Notes: a model not told the origin generated them from the letters alone. Counted from the first letter of the stretch, positions 17,914 to 27,044 are shown. The stretch is 64,000 nucleotides of DNA from Pseudoalteromonas sp. SMS1 (GCF_021530565.1 NZ_JAKGBI010000026.1:1-64000), one strand, 5' to 3'. Numbers and translations are program-made.

Positions 17914-18087
17914 CTTGTCGCCTCATCCCTGCAATTTTTTAGTTGTAACAACCCATCATTTTTATATCTCGCCTTCAAGACTTGGTTGTTTATTATTCAA
18001 TACATTTATAGGGGAATAGAGCAGATTTTGTTAACAAACTTATTTGATTCCTTCCTGTGTAAATTTATACTTACAATGCGTCATTGC

Positions 18088-18104
18088 TTTACGTTTACGT
18101 AAAC
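18088..18104 (+). promoter_or_regulatory. LiuR-like operator before leucine dehydrogenase
   Basis: TTTACGTTTACGTAAAC contains the perfect palindrome GTTTACGTAAAC. The identical 17 bases recur at 49996-50012 before gltB. The pattern resembles the LiuR operator that controls branched-chain amino-acid catabolism in gammaproteobacteria; that assignment is from memory. Confidence 0.65.
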
Positions 18105-18330
18105 AGAAGCTTTGAATTTAAGAGGTATTTCTAATTAATCATATTAATTTTTGTGAGATTAATGGTTTGATTTGCCTTAATCTATTTATAAGTTGAATTA
18201 TTTATGTGTGATGATGAAGTGTTGAGCTTAGATCATCTCATTTGCTGGATTGACCAGAGGGTTAATGATAGAGTCTGGCCAATTTCAGCGCTATCTGACA
18301 CGTTCAGACAATAATCGGAGAATAATCAAA

Positions 18331-19371
18331 GTGGCTGTATTTAACCAAGTTGAATTTGATAACCATGAACAAGTTGTGTTTTGCTCAGATGAAAAGTCGG
18401 GCCTGAAGGCAATCATTGCTGTACATAGTACGAAACTAGGTCCAGCGGTTGGTGGCTGTCGTTTATGGGATTATGCAGAAGATCAAGACGCGGTATACGA
18501 TGTATTACGTCTGTCAAAAGGTATGACGTACAAGAATGCAGTAGCACGCTTACCATTTGGTGGTGGTAAATCTGTGATCATTGGTGACGCGAAAAGCATC
18601 AAATCTGAAGAATTGTTCAGAGCTTTCGGTAGACACTTAGAAAGACTCGGTGGTAGTTACTATTCAGCAGAAGACGTAAATATCACAACCGGTGACGTCA
18701 TGGAGATGCACAAGGAAACTAACTACGTGTTAGGTCTTGAAGGTAAGAGCGGCAACCCATCTCCTTTCACCGCTTTAGGCACATTCTTGGGCATTAAAGC
18801 AGCCTATCAGCATAAGTTTGGTCATCAGGATTTAACAGGTGTTAAAGTCGCTGTCCAAGGTTTAGGTGCTGTGGCATATGGCTTGTGTAAACATTTACAC
18901 GAGGCTGGTGCAAAATTATTCGTTACTGATATTAACCAAGCATCCATTGATCGCGTTGTTACGGATTTTGGTGCCGTTGCGGTAGATGTTGACGAAATCT
19001 ATGACTTAGACGTTGACGTATATGCGCCATGTGCACTTGGTGCGACAGTTAATGATGAAACAATCCCTCGTATAAAAGCCACTATTATTGCTGGATGTGC
19101 TAATAATCAGCTTGCAGAGCCTCGTCACGGTGATGTCTTGCGTGAAAAGGGGGTTTTATACGCTCCTGATTACGTCATTAATGCTGGTGGTATCATTAAT
19201 GTATACTACGAAACTAAGCCAGAAGGGTATAACGAAGCACTCGCTACTCAGCATGTTGAGGGTATCTTCGACACATTAGCTGAAATTTTCAAGCGATCAG
19301 ATGTAGAACAAAAATCTACGCACGTTATTGCTGATGAATTGGCACAAGAAATCATCGAGAATGGATTATAA
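18331..19371 (+). CDS. ldh: Leucine dehydrogenase
   Basis: A 346-residue Glu/Leu/Phe/Val dehydrogenase-family enzyme that deaminates branched-chain amino acids with NAD+. Family marks are HSTKLGPAVGGCRLWDY, the catalytic-lysine segment LSKGMTYKNAVARLPFGGGK, SAEDVNITTGDVMEMHKET, the Rossmann turn VQGLGAVAYGL and YAPDYVINAGGIINV near the C-terminus. GTG at 18331 is chosen because GGAG lies nine bases upstream and family members start with this segment; an open frame extends 27 codons further up. The upstream LiuR-like operator fits induction during leucine/isoleucine/valine breakdown. Confidence 0.93.
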   Translation: MAVFNQVEFDNHEQVVFCSDEKSGLKAIIAVHSTKLGPAVGGCRLWDYAEDQDAVYDVLRLSKGMTYKNAVARLPFGGGKSVIIGDAKSIKSEELFRAFGRHLERLGGSYYSAEDVNITTGDVMEMHKETNYVLGLEGKSGNPSPFTALGTFLGIKAAYQHKFGHQDLTGVKVAVQGLGAVAYGLCKHLHEAGAKLFVTDINQASIDRVVTDFGAVAVDVDEIYDLDVDVYAPCALGATVNDETIPRIKATIIAGCANNQLAEPRHGDVLREKGVLYAPDYVINAGGIINVYYETKPEGYNEALATQHVEGIFDTLAEIFKRSDVEQKSTHVIADELAQEIIENGL

Positions 19372-19394
19372 TCCAATTTCTTTGAAGCTATACT

Positions 19395-19419
19395 AAAGGG
19401 CGAATTCGCCCTTTTTTTA
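19395..19419 (+). terminator. ldh terminator
   Basis: AAAGGGCGAATTCGCCCTTT is a perfect palindrome followed by a T run. Confidence 0.85.
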
Positions 19420-19430
19420 TAGTTGTTATA

Positions 19431-20099
19431 ATGAAAAAAATCGCTTTAACTTCTTGGGAGCGCAAAGAGCACTTCGAGTTTTATCAAGACTTTGCAGACC
19501 CAAACTTCAATATCACTACCAATTTAAATATCCATTCGCTTTATTTTAGCGCTTCTCAGGCTGATCTGTCCTTCACTTACTGCTATCTTTATTGTTTAGC
19601 GAGAGCAATTGAACAGTGTGATTTTATGCGATATCGCATTGTAGATAAGTGCCCCGTTGAAGCAGAATCGGTGACGATTAGCAGCACATTTTTAAAGAGT
19701 GACAATACGTTTAGATTTGTTACGTTGAGTGAAAGTAAAAATGTACATGAGTTCATCAAACAATCAGAAAACAATAAAAGCATAGCATTGGAACAGCCTT
19801 TAATGGGCGATATGTTTTTAGCAAATAGCCATTCGGTAGAGCAAGTATACGTATCAATCTTGCCTTGGTTTCAATTCAGCAGCTTTAAACATGCTAGTCA
19901 TGACGGGGACAACTTGGGCATACCAAAAATAATTTTTGGTAAATTAAATGAAGATAAAAATAGTCTGCCCGTATCGATAGAGGTACACCATGGCTTAGTC
20001 GATGGGTACCATATTTCATTGTTCCTAGATGAATTTCATCGCCAAATCATTGCGTTATGCAGTTATTTAGAAGAGGAAAAAAATTTTTATCAACAATAA
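19431..20099 (+). CDS. Chloramphenicol acetyltransferase-like protein (CatA fold)
   Basis: A 222-residue protein matching type-A chloramphenicol acetyltransferases along its length. WERKEHFEFYQDF at residues 9-21 corresponds to the WHRKEHFE start of CatA. PWFQFSSF at 145-152 matches PWVSFTSF. The active-site motif is VHHGLVDGYHISLF, with His187 as catalytic base and Asp191 four residues on (HHxxxDG). All key positions are present, so it may be active, but the substrate cannot be inferred. It sits 12 bases after the ldh terminator, with no mobile element around it, so it looks like a resident chromosomal gene. Confidence 0.82.
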   Translation: MKKIALTSWERKEHFEFYQDFADPNFNITTNLNIHSLYFSASQADLSFTYCYLYCLARAIEQCDFMRYRIVDKCPVEAESVTISSTFLKSDNTFRFVTLSESKNVHEFIKQSENNKSIALEQPLMGDMFLANSHSVEQVYVSILPWFQFSSFKHASHDGDNLGIPKIIFGKLNEDKNSLPVSIEVHHGLVDGYHISLFLDEFHRQIIALCSYLEEEKNFYQQ

Positions 20100-20476
20100 T
20101 ATTGTGTTATATGCAATTTTTTATTGTGAAAATTTCTTGCTAAGAGATTGAAAGTTATAGGCTAATCAGACAATTAAAGTACTATTTAGGTTATTTTTTG
20201 GCTGTTTTTTAACTGTAATAAATTGTTAATTAAGTTGCTTTGTGTATGAAAAGTAAGTGATTTAAGTTTTTTTTGGTTGTTTTGTTGTTAATGTGATGTT
20301 TTATTTCATTTTATTAGAAAAGCGATTACAAAATTAGTTTTAAACATGAAGTTGACATGGGCAAATGCATTTAGCATTATTGCACGGTTGATACTTCTAA
20401 AAAGGTATCCGGGGTACTCTTCACAAGTTAGAGTGCAAAAATTATAAAAGTAACATTACTTAATTGGTTGGGAACT
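20100..20476. other. Promoter region of the TonB operon
   Basis: A 377-base, AT-rich region with no supportable gene. It carries a sigma-70 promoter (20352-20380) and the inverted repeat AATGC-ATTTA-GCATT within the spacer to -10. Confidence 0.7.
20352..20380 (+). promoter_or_regulatory. Sigma-70 promoter of the TonB operon
   Basis: TTGACA (20352-20357), 17-base spacer, CATTAT (20375-20380). The spacer and -10 contain AATGCATTTAGCATT, an inverted repeat suitable for a repressor. It is not a good Fur box. Confidence 0.5.
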
Positions 20477-21247
20477 ATGTCTGTTAAAATCAGAAAGAGT
20501 CTTGTAGCTTCAGCGTTATTTGGCGCAGCAGCATTTGCAAGCAGCAATGTGATGGCAGATCCTTTGAATGACATACAGAAAGTAGGTCAGCAAACTCAAA
20601 AGGCTGCTCAAAAGTCTCAAGAAAAAGTTGATAATATTTACGGTCAGTCAATCGAAATGATTGCAGAATACCGCACTACTGTCGATGAAACAGAACTTCT
20701 AAAAGTTTACAACGACCACGTTGCACGTTTGGTTGCGGACCAAAATGCAAACATTGAGTCTCTAGAGCGTCAAATCGCGACAGTTGATAAAACTAAGCAA
20801 GACGTTGTGCCTTTGATGTATCGCATGATTGATACACTCGAGCAATTCATCAAAGCGGACGTCCCGTTCGATACTGAAAAGCGTTTAGAGCGCGTAGAAA
20901 GACTACGTGAAACACTTTCAAATGCTAAAGTAACTACTTCAGAGAAATACCGTCAGGTACTAGAAGCTTATACTGTTGAAACTGCATACGGTACAGCAAT
21001 GACTGCTTCTCAAGGTTCTCTTGAAATTAACGGTAAAAACATCAACGTTGACTTCGCTCGTCTAGGTCGTATCGCTTATGTTGCTCAATCATTCGATCAA
21101 AAGAATGCCTGGGTTTGGGACAACAACGCGAAGCAGTGGCAAGCATTAGGTGAAGAATACCTTAAGCCTATCAAAGACATGATCCGTATTGCACGTGGTC
21201 AGGCTGCCCCAGAACTAGTTAAACTTCCTATTTTCGGCGCGGAGTAA
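20477..21247 (+). CDS. DUF3450 protein of the TonB2-type operon
   Basis: A 256-residue periplasmic protein. Signal peptide: RKSLVASALFGAAAFASSNVMA-DP. The mature part is largely helical coiled coil (KVGQQTQKAAQKSQEKVDNI, then LYKVYNDHVARL-type heptads), with W-rich MDQKNAWVWDNNAKQWQALG-like segment near residue 215. DUF3450 proteins are regularly encoded just before TtpC/ExbB genes; their role is not defined, but location suggests a periplasmic partner. ATG at 20477 is preferred over an in-frame TTG at 20468. The codon choice across this operon is strongly biased, as in well-expressed genes. Confidence 0.85.
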   Translation: MSVKIRKSLVASALFGAAAFASSNVMADPLNDIQKVGQQTQKAAQKSQEKVDNIYGQSIEMIAEYRTTVDETELLKVYNDHVARLVADQNANIESLERQIATVDKTKQDVVPLMYRMIDTLEQFIKADVPFDTEKRLERVERLRETLSNAKVTTSEKYRQVLEAYTVETAYGTAMTASQGSLEINGKNINVDFARLGRIAYVAQSFDQKNAWVWDNNAKQWQALGEEYLKPIKDMIRIARGQAAPELVKLPIFGAE

Positions 21248-21253
21248 TAAAAC

Positions 21254-22618
21254 ATGAAGAAACTATTTAAAGGTTTTGCAGTTGCTGCAGCATTAACAGT
21301 TTCTGCTGGTGCCGCGTTGAATGCACATGCAAACACGGAAGCACTTGACAAGATCCTAGAGCAAGTTAAACAGAATCGTATTTCTGAAGGTAAAATTAAC
21401 AAAGCTCGTGAGCAAGAGTTCTTGTCTGAGCGTGCTGACAAGCAAGCACTACTAAACAAAGCTAAGCGTGACCTAGCTGCTGAAAAAGCACGTGGTGAGC
21501 GTCTTAACAAAGAATTCAAGCAAAACGAAATTACACTTGCTGACAAAGAGACTGAGCTAGTAAATGCGCAAGGTACTCTTGGTGAGATGTTCGGTGTTGT
21601 ACGTCGTTCATCAGCTGATGCAATCGGTTCAATCGAAGCGTCAATCGTTAGTGCTGAAAAGCCAGGACGTGCTGAAGTTCTTCGTTCACTCGCTGCTGCT
21701 AAAGAGCTACCAACGACTCGTGAACTAGAAGAGCTTTGGATTGCATTCCAAACTGAAATGACAGAATCTGCTAAGACTTCTACTTTTGAAGCTGAAGTAG
21801 CTGAGCTAAGCGGTGACATCAATGTTAAGCAAGTTACTCGTATTGGTAACTTCAACCTTGTAACTAAAGATGGTTACGTTGTATACGACGCAGAGAACAA
21901 GTCAATTGTTCCTCTAGGTAAGCAACCTGCTTCAAACGTTATTGCGACGGTTTCAGACCTTCTTAACACGTCTGCAAGCAACTATGTTCCTTTCGTAGTT
22001 GATCCAACACGTGGCGCGATTCTTCGTCTTAACACTCAAAAAGCAAGTGTTGAAGAGCGTTGGCACCAGGGTGACACAGTTGGTTACATCATCACTGCAT
22101 TGTTAGCACTAGGCGCACTAATCGCATTAGTACGTTTCCTAGACCTAATGGTCGTTGGTGCTAAGATCAAGTCACAAATCAAGAACGCTAACAACCCAAG
22201 TGACAACAACCCACTTGGCCGTATCTTGAAAGTGTACCATGACAACAAGAACCAAGACGTTGAGAACCTTGAGCTTAAACTTGACGAAGCAATTCTACGT
22301 GAAACGCCTCGTATTGAAGCTGGTATCAACATCATCAAGATTCTTGCAGCTATCGCTCCGTTACTAGGTCTACTAGGTACGGTTGTTGGTATGATCTTGA
22401 CGTTCGAATCAATTACTCTATTCGGTACTGGTGATCCGAAGATCATGGCAGGTAACATCTCTCTAGCACTTGTTACAACAGCACTTGGTCTAATTGCTGC
22501 GCTACCACTAATCCTACTTCACGCGATTGTTGCGGGTCGTAGTAAATCAATCCTACATATTCTTGACGAGCAAAGCGCGGGTATCGTTGCTGCGCACGCG
22601 GAGAAGGAGAAAGCATAA
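21254..22618 (+). CDS. ttpC: TtpC-type MotA/TolQ/ExbB proton channel protein
   Basis: A 454-residue inner-membrane protein. A signal-like N-terminus (to ALNAHA) is followed by a long periplasmic coiled-coil region (about 30-270). The C-terminal MotA/TolQ/ExbB domain has transmembrane helices at about 278-298 (VGYIITALLALGALIALVRF), 357-385 (IIKILAAIAPLLGLLGTVVG) and 400-425. TtpC is required with ExbB2/D2/TonB2 for siderophore uptake in Vibrio. The stop codon overlaps the exbB start (TAATG), so translation is coupled. Confidence 0.92.
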   Translation: MKKLFKGFAVAAALTVSAGAALNAHANTEALDKILEQVKQNRISEGKINKAREQEFLSERADKQALLNKAKRDLAAEKARGERLNKEFKQNEITLADKETELVNAQGTLGEMFGVVRRSSADAIGSIEASIVSAEKPGRAEVLRSLAAAKELPTTRELEELWIAFQTEMTESAKTSTFEAEVAELSGDINVKQVTRIGNFNLVTKDGYVVYDAENKSIVPLGKQPASNVIATVSDLLNTSASNYVPFVVDPTRGAILRLNTQKASVEERWHQGDTVGYIITALLALGALIALVRFLDLMVVGAKIKSQIKNANNPSDNNPLGRILKVYHDNKNQDVENLELKLDEAILRETPRIEAGINIIKILAAIAPLLGLLGTVVGMILTFESITLFGTGDPKIMAGNISLALVTTALGLIAALPLILLHAIVAGRSKSILHILDEQSAGIVAAHAEKEKA

Positions 22619-23142
22619 TGCTAGTCCTGGTGGAGACGTGGGAATCTATCAGGGATTTTGTTGCTACAGGCGGCGACGTATTATTCGTTGTCGCAATGGC
22701 ACTCTTTCTTATGTGGGTATTAATGATTGAGCGCTATTGGTTCCTATTAGTGGAATTCCCTAGAATGCATAAGGGGATTGTAGCTAGATGGGATGCCCGC
22801 CAAGATACTACATCTTGGTACGCACACAGAATCCGTGAAGCATGGGTTTCTGAAGCGTCTGAAAAATTAGATGAGCGTATGTTGATTATCAAAACATTGG
22901 TTGCAATGTGTCCATTAATCGGTCTACTAGGTACAGTAACAGGTATGATTTCGGTATTCGAAACCATGGCTACGCAAGGTACAGGTAATCCGCGTTTGAT
23001 GGCATCAGGCATTTCAATGGCGACGATACCAACAATGGCTGGAATGGTTGCGGCACTATCAGGTGTATTCTTTAGCACTCGTCTTGAGGCGAGAGCAAAA
23101 ATGGCTAAAGAAAAACTAATCGATAGCTTGCCACATCACTAG
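22618..23142 (+). CDS. exbB: ExbB-like biopolymer transport protein
   Basis: A 174-residue MotA/TolQ/ExbB proton-channel protein with three transmembrane helices: about 18-38 (VLFVVAMALFLMWVLMIERY), 93-118 (MCPLIGLLGTVTGMISVFE) and 135-155. The GLLGTVTGM segment is the family signature. It forms the proton-conducting complex with ExbD to energise TonB. ATG shares a base with the ttpC stop. Confidence 0.93.
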   Translation: MLVLVETWESIRDFVATGGDVLFVVAMALFLMWVLMIERYWFLLVEFPRMHKGIVARWDARQDTTSWYAHRIREAWVSEASEKLDERMLIIKTLVAMCPLIGLLGTVTGMISVFETMATQGTGNPRLMASGISMATIPTMAGMVAALSGVFFSTRLEARAKMAKEKLIDSLPHH

Positions 23143-23156
23143 AGAGAGATATAAAT

Positions 23157-23561
23157 ATGGCACGTAAACAGCGTTTTCGTGAGGAAGAAGAAGCTGCAGT
23201 AGATATGACACCGATGCTTGACATCGTATTCATCATGTTGATCTTCTTCATCGTAACTACCTCTTTTGTTAAAGAGGCAGGCATTGAAGTTAAAAAGCCA
23301 AAAGCTGCACAGGCTCAAACTAAGAAAAATGCGAACATCTTTATCGCCATCCGTGAAAACGGTGAGATTTGGATGGATAAGCGTCAAGTAGATGTTGAGC
23401 GTGTAAGCGCTAACCTTGAGAACCTATTAGCTGAACAACAAACTGAAACAGTCATTATCCAAGCGGATAAAGGTGCTAAGCACGGTGTTGTTGTGAAGGT
23501 AATGGACCAAATCAAGGCGACTGATGACGGTCTGAAGATTTCAATAGCTGGAGCTAAGTAA
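23157..23561 (+). CDS. exbD: ExbD-like biopolymer transport protein
   Basis: A 134-residue protein with one transmembrane helix. The signature is VDMTPMLDIVFIMLIFFIVT, whose Asp (about residue 25) is the proton-carrying residue in ExbD/TolR. The periplasmic domain follows. It overlaps the tonB start by one base. Confidence 0.94.
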   Translation: MARKQRFREEEEAAVDMTPMLDIVFIMLIFFIVTTSFVKEAGIEVKKPKAAQAQTKKNANIFIAIRENGEIWMDKRQVDVERVSANLENLLAEQQTETVIIQADKGAKHGVVVKVMDQIKATDDGLKISIAGAK

Positions 23562-24175
23562 TGATTCGAATTCTGTTTTCACTTCTAGCAGGTGGGGCAG
23601 TAACTTTCGGCTTGTTCTTCTTTATGTCTTACCTAATCTCCGGTGGAGCTGATAGGGCAGACAACCAAAAGGAAGAGATCATAGTCGAGATTATGTCGAA
23701 TCCACCTGAATCAGACGTGCAGGAGAGGAAGCGTGTACCGCCTCCACCTCCTCCACCGCCAAAGCAGCCGCCTAAGCCGCAGCCGCCACAGCCAGAGACT
23801 TCTAATCCTGCTGCAGGCGCTATCGGTTTCAACATGCCTAGCATCAATATTGGTGGTACGGCAGGTGGTCTGAGTGGCCCGGGTGATTTCGGTCGTGATG
23901 GTGAAGCAACACCGATCGTTCGTATTGAACCTAAATACCCACCGCAAGCAGCGCGTGATGGTAAAGAAGGCTGGGTACAGCTTGAATTTACAATCAACGA
24001 ACTTGGTGGTGTAGAAGATATTAAAGTAATCGCAGCTGAACCGAAGCGTATTTTCAACCGTGAAGCGCAAAGAGCACTTCGTAAATGGAAATACAGACCA
24101 AAAATTGTTGACGGCAAGCCTGAAAAGCAATTTGGTATTCAAGTTCAACTTGATTTCAAACTTAACCAAGACTAA
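23561..24175 (+). CDS. tonB: TonB energy transducer
   Basis: A 204-residue TonB. The N-terminal anchor (residues 1-29) is followed by a proline-rich spacer (PPPPPPPPKQPPKPQPPQP near 55-75) that spans the periplasm, and a C-terminal TonB domain with IVRIEPKYPPQAARDGKEGW near 120-140 and ALRKWKYRP near 176. It transmits proton-motive force to outer-membrane TonB-dependent receptors. The anchor lacks the SHLS-type motif of E. coli TonB, as usual for TonB2. Confidence 0.94.
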   Translation: MIRILFSLLAGGAVTFGLFFFMSYLISGGADRADNQKEEIIVEIMSNPPESDVQERKRVPPPPPPPPKQPPKPQPPQPETSNPAAGAIGFNMPSINIGGTAGGLSGPGDFGRDGEATPIVRIEPKYPPQAARDGKEGWVQLEFTINELGGVEDIKVIAAEPKRIFNREAQRALRKWKYRPKIVDGKPEKQFGIQVQLDFKLNQD

Positions 24176-24185
24176 GGAGTAAGAT

Positions 24186-25448
24186 ATGAAGCAAATGTCA
24201 AAAGCAACAGCTCTTGCTCTGATGATGTCTGTCGCTGGCGGTGCTTTGAGCACCGCTGCAGTTGCGGCTCCAGATCCAGCAAAGATCGAAGAGCGTAAAA
24301 AAGCGAAGACTAAAGTCATGGGTGAGCGTGTTGGTAAAAAGGTTATCAAAGCATTTGACCTTTACAACGAAGATAAAGTAGACGAAGCAATTGCTTTACT
24401 ACTTGAGATCGACGCTTCAGATGAGTTTGATAAGGCAACGGTTAATCGCTACTTAGGTAACCTATATGCTCAAAAAGAAGAGTATAAAACGGCTATCAAG
24501 TACATTCGCCAAGCGATTGCGCCTGATGTACTAAACTTCAAAGATCAAGCAGATCTAATGAAGTTGCTAGGTGACCTATTAGTAGGTACTGAGCAGTATG
24601 AAGGTGCGAAGAAGGCTTATTACGACTGGATGGACTTTACGGGTGAAGAAGACTCAAAAGTTTACGGTCGAATCGCACAAGCTAACTACGAACTTAAAAA
24701 GTTTGCTGATGTGATTAAGCCTGCTGACCAAGCTATTGCTTTAAATAAAGAAGAGCCTAACAAGTCATTCTACATGCTTAAAATTGGTTCATACTTTGAA
24801 CTTAAGCAGTTTAAGAATGCAGTTAGTGTTGCTGAGGAACTTGTTAAAATCTTCCCGGAAGACAAGCAAGTTTGGACTCAACTTGGTTCTTTCTACATGC
24901 AAACCGAGCAGTACCGTAAAGGTCAAACTGTGATGGAAATTGCATATGAGAAAGGCTACTTTGAGAAAGAGAACCACTACAAGATTCTTGGTAGTTACTA
25001 CTCTTTGAATGAAATCCCTTACAAAGCGGCTATTACGTTTGAAAAGGCAATCAAAGATAAGAACATTGAGCGAAATAAGCAAAATGTGACTGCAACGGCA
25101 AGTTACTTCCACCAAGCGAAGAACATTGCAAAAGCAGCTCAGTACTACGAAGAAGCAGCTAAATTTGAAGATGACGCAGAGTTGTATAGAAAAGCAGGTA
25201 GCTTGTTGTTACAAGACTTGCAATATGCAGCAGCAGTTGTTCGTTTGAATAAAGCGCTTGAGCTTGGTTCTAAGAAAAAGGGTACAATTTACTCTGACTT
25301 AGCAGAAGCTTATCTTTATCAAGAAAAGTACAAGCAAGCATATCGCGCGATTGTTAAGGCTCAAGAAGATCCGAAAACACGCAAATTTGCTCGCAGCTGG
25401 GCCTCTTTCATCAAAGAGAAAGCACAGCGTAAAGGCATCAGCCTTTAA
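24186..25448 (+). CDS. Periplasmic TPR protein of the TonB operon
   Basis: A 420-residue protein with a signal peptide (ALMMSVAGGALSTAAVAA-PD). At least eight tetratricopeptide-type helical repeats fill the rest, for example ATVNRYLGNLYAQKEEYKTA near 80, VWTQLGSFYMQTEQYRKGQ near 222 and AELYRKAGSLLLQDLQYAAA near 325. Such TPR proteins close the TonB2-type operons of Vibrio and Alteromonadales and probably scaffold the complex in the periplasm. Last gene of the operon, 10 bases after tonB. Confidence 0.9.
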   Translation: MKQMSKATALALMMSVAGGALSTAAVAAPDPAKIEERKKAKTKVMGERVGKKVIKAFDLYNEDKVDEAIALLLEIDASDEFDKATVNRYLGNLYAQKEEYKTAIKYIRQAIAPDVLNFKDQADLMKLLGDLLVGTEQYEGAKKAYYDWMDFTGEEDSKVYGRIAQANYELKKFADVIKPADQAIALNKEEPNKSFYMLKIGSYFELKQFKNAVSVAEELVKIFPEDKQVWTQLGSFYMQTEQYRKGQTVMEIAYEKGYFEKENHYKILGSYYSLNEIPYKAAITFEKAIKDKNIERNKQNVTATASYFHQAKNIAKAAQYYEEAAKFEDDAELYRKAGSLLLQDLQYAAAVVRLNKALELGSKKKGTIYSDLAEAYLYQEKYKQAYRAIVKAQEDPKTRKFARSWASFIKEKAQRKGISL

Positions 25449-25451
25449 TCT

Positions 25452-25476
25452 AAAAGCCCCGTAAGGGGCTTTTTTG
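25452..25476 (+). terminator. TonB operon terminator
   Basis: AAAAGCCCC-GTAA-GGGGCTTTT, a perfect 9-bp stem followed by T residues. Confidence 0.92.
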
Positions 25477-25627
25477 TTTCTCCATTAAAGCTTGATTTAG
25501 CGCACGACTTTTCATTTTATATTGCATAAACTACCTTGAGTCGTTACTACCACTTTCCGAAATGTGTTAGCCACGTATTGTTCAAATAAAACGTCGAATT
25601 ATTATCTAGCATCGTGATGGGGATATC

Positions 25628-26662
25628 ATGCTCAAAAGATCTGCAGAATTTATTACTCTTTTTATGTTCATTTCTCTAAGCGCATGTTCCGATCATAAGC
25701 AAACCATCTCTTTTTCAGAGTTTGAAAAGTCTTCAAAAATACTAAACTGGACTACGCAAGCACAGCTTGATGATGTACATCAAGCAGCCCTTATGATGCC
25801 TTTTGATGATATGTACTTAAAATCTCGACATGAGCTGCTCTACTCTGTTGAAACAGAGTCATTAACGAGTACAGAGTTGGCTACGTTAGACTATCTGAAA
25901 ATTCAGGAGCGCTATCCTGAAAGGTTTTTGGTTTGGCCTGCGCATGTCAATGTATTGGCACGTGCACATGGCGTTGTGCCAGATAAGTTAGTGGATAGTT
26001 GGCTAAAACTGGTGACCAAGCGGTTACAGGAAGGCCAAGCAAGTAAAATAGCCTTAAATCGCTTGGAGCGAGAACAGCTTTTAAGCTTTCTGTCTACTAC
26101 AGATTATGTAAGTGAGGAAAAAGCAGCCCTCACACGTTTTCTAAAAGCGTACAAAGTACGCTCAAATATCGGGTTACATCAACTACCGAATGGAGCTGAA
26201 TGGTACCAAAGCAAATTGAACTTTTATCTGGGAGAAGTCATTGAGCCAAATGAGTTGCTGACGTTATTGAGAAATAAAACCGAGACGATGCCGGCACAAG
26301 TTGTCAATGTAACGGAAGTGTCTACAGATATTACCAGGCCAGTTATATTAGGTCTCGTAGCCAATTATTGTAAGGAGCGTGCTGGGTATAACTGGCGGGA
26401 TGGTTACGTTGATATCAGGCGAACGTTAGCACAATGCGATCAAGAGATACCTGTTTTTGTACTGCAAAGCTTAGCTTTGATTGCCCAAGTTGATATAGGC
26501 ATTCATTTGTTTGGTTGGTCTCAACAACAAGCAATGCATAAGCTTCAATCCCGGTTAGCCCTGAATGAAGTTCAAGCCTATGCAATGCTGAAAAACATTG
26601 TTTTTCATCCGGCCACAAGTGCGGCCATAATAGGGCATATCAAGGCGCTGGATGCACTTTAG
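25628..26662 (+). CDS. Lipoprotein, probably degenerate DUF885-like
   Basis: A 344-residue predicted lipoprotein: signal peptide ending LSAC (Cys20) before SDHKQ. LPNGAEWYQSKLNFYLG near 190 and DIGIHLFGWSQQQAMHKLQ near 285 are like the GEAYY and D.G.H..GW...QA blocks of DUF885 peptidase-like proteins, and ATSAAIIGHIKAL at the end resembles their PGQA.....G closing motif. The DUF885 HExxH-type zinc motif that should lie between them is absent, and the protein is much shorter than the usual ~580 residues. It is therefore probably non-catalytic. The family link is my inference. The 3' end overlaps the convergent zinc-finger gene by 23 bases. Confidence 0.55.
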   Translation: MLKRSAEFITLFMFISLSACSDHKQTISFSEFEKSSKILNWTTQAQLDDVHQAALMMPFDDMYLKSRHELLYSVETESLTSTELATLDYLKIQERYPERFLVWPAHVNVLARAHGVVPDKLVDSWLKLVTKRLQEGQASKIALNRLEREQLLSFLSTTDYVSEEKAALTRFLKAYKVRSNIGLHQLPNGAEWYQSKLNFYLGEVIEPNELLTLLRNKTETMPAQVVNVTEVSTDITRPVILGLVANYCKERAGYNWRDGYVDIRRTLAQCDQEIPVFVLQSLALIAQVDIGIHLFGWSQQQAMHKLQSRLALNEVQAYAMLKNIVFHPATSAAIIGHIKALDAL

Positions 26663-27002
26663 ATTGGCAGCTAGCACACCTTTGTGTTGTGGGGTCCTGA
26701 TTCAATAGTTCCACTTCAATTTCTTTTTCACAATCGCAACAAAAGCCAAATTGGCCAATATCCATTTGGCACATTGCAGCTTCAATTTGAACCAGCCTTA
26801 TGTAGTTGGGGAATTGGGTAGGGCATATTTTGTCATCTATGCTGTCTATCCAGTCAGCTGGAGACGTTTGCTCCAGCATTTCTGCAAGTTGAGACGTGAC
26901 AGGATTACTGTTTGTTTTTAAGTCTTCGATGAAACTTGCTCTGATTAGCGCAAGTTCATCGGCTAATTTTGACTGACATTGGTTTAGTAGATTTTCATTC
27001 AT
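26640..27002 (-). CDS. DksA/TraR-type zinc finger protein
   Basis: A 120-residue protein. A helical N-terminal region precedes a C-terminal four-cysteine zinc finger, FCCDCEKEIEVELL...RCASCQ, at about residues 88-113. The general plan matches short DksA/TraR relatives, which bind RNA polymerase in the secondary channel. The coiled-coil tip acids of DksA are not evident, so a regulatory role is likely but unproved. It is followed by dusC in the opposite reading direction of other neighbours; both are on the minus strand, 42 bases apart, dusC upstream. Confidence 0.75.
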   Translation of the reverse strand: MNENLLNQCQSKLADELALIRASFIEDLKTNSNPVTSQLAEMLEQTSPADWIDSIDDKICPTQFPNYIRLVQIEAAMCQMDIGQFGFCCDCEKEIEVELLNQDPTTQRCASCQSKVHPAP

Positions 27003-27044
27003 GGGCCGCTTCTCCTCTGAATGACCATTATCTATTGCAGTCAG

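Larger units (their letters stand above)
17871..18330. other. Intergenic region fumA - ldh
   Basis: Holds the fumA terminator, a long AT-rich stretch and the LiuR-like operator at 18088-18104. A 69-codon open frame at 17893 begins inside the terminator and has no coding character. Confidence 0.7.

Noticed and set aside
17893..18102. 69-codon frame after fumA
   Set aside because: It starts in the fumA terminator stem and overlaps the LiuR-like operator; no ribosome binding site.
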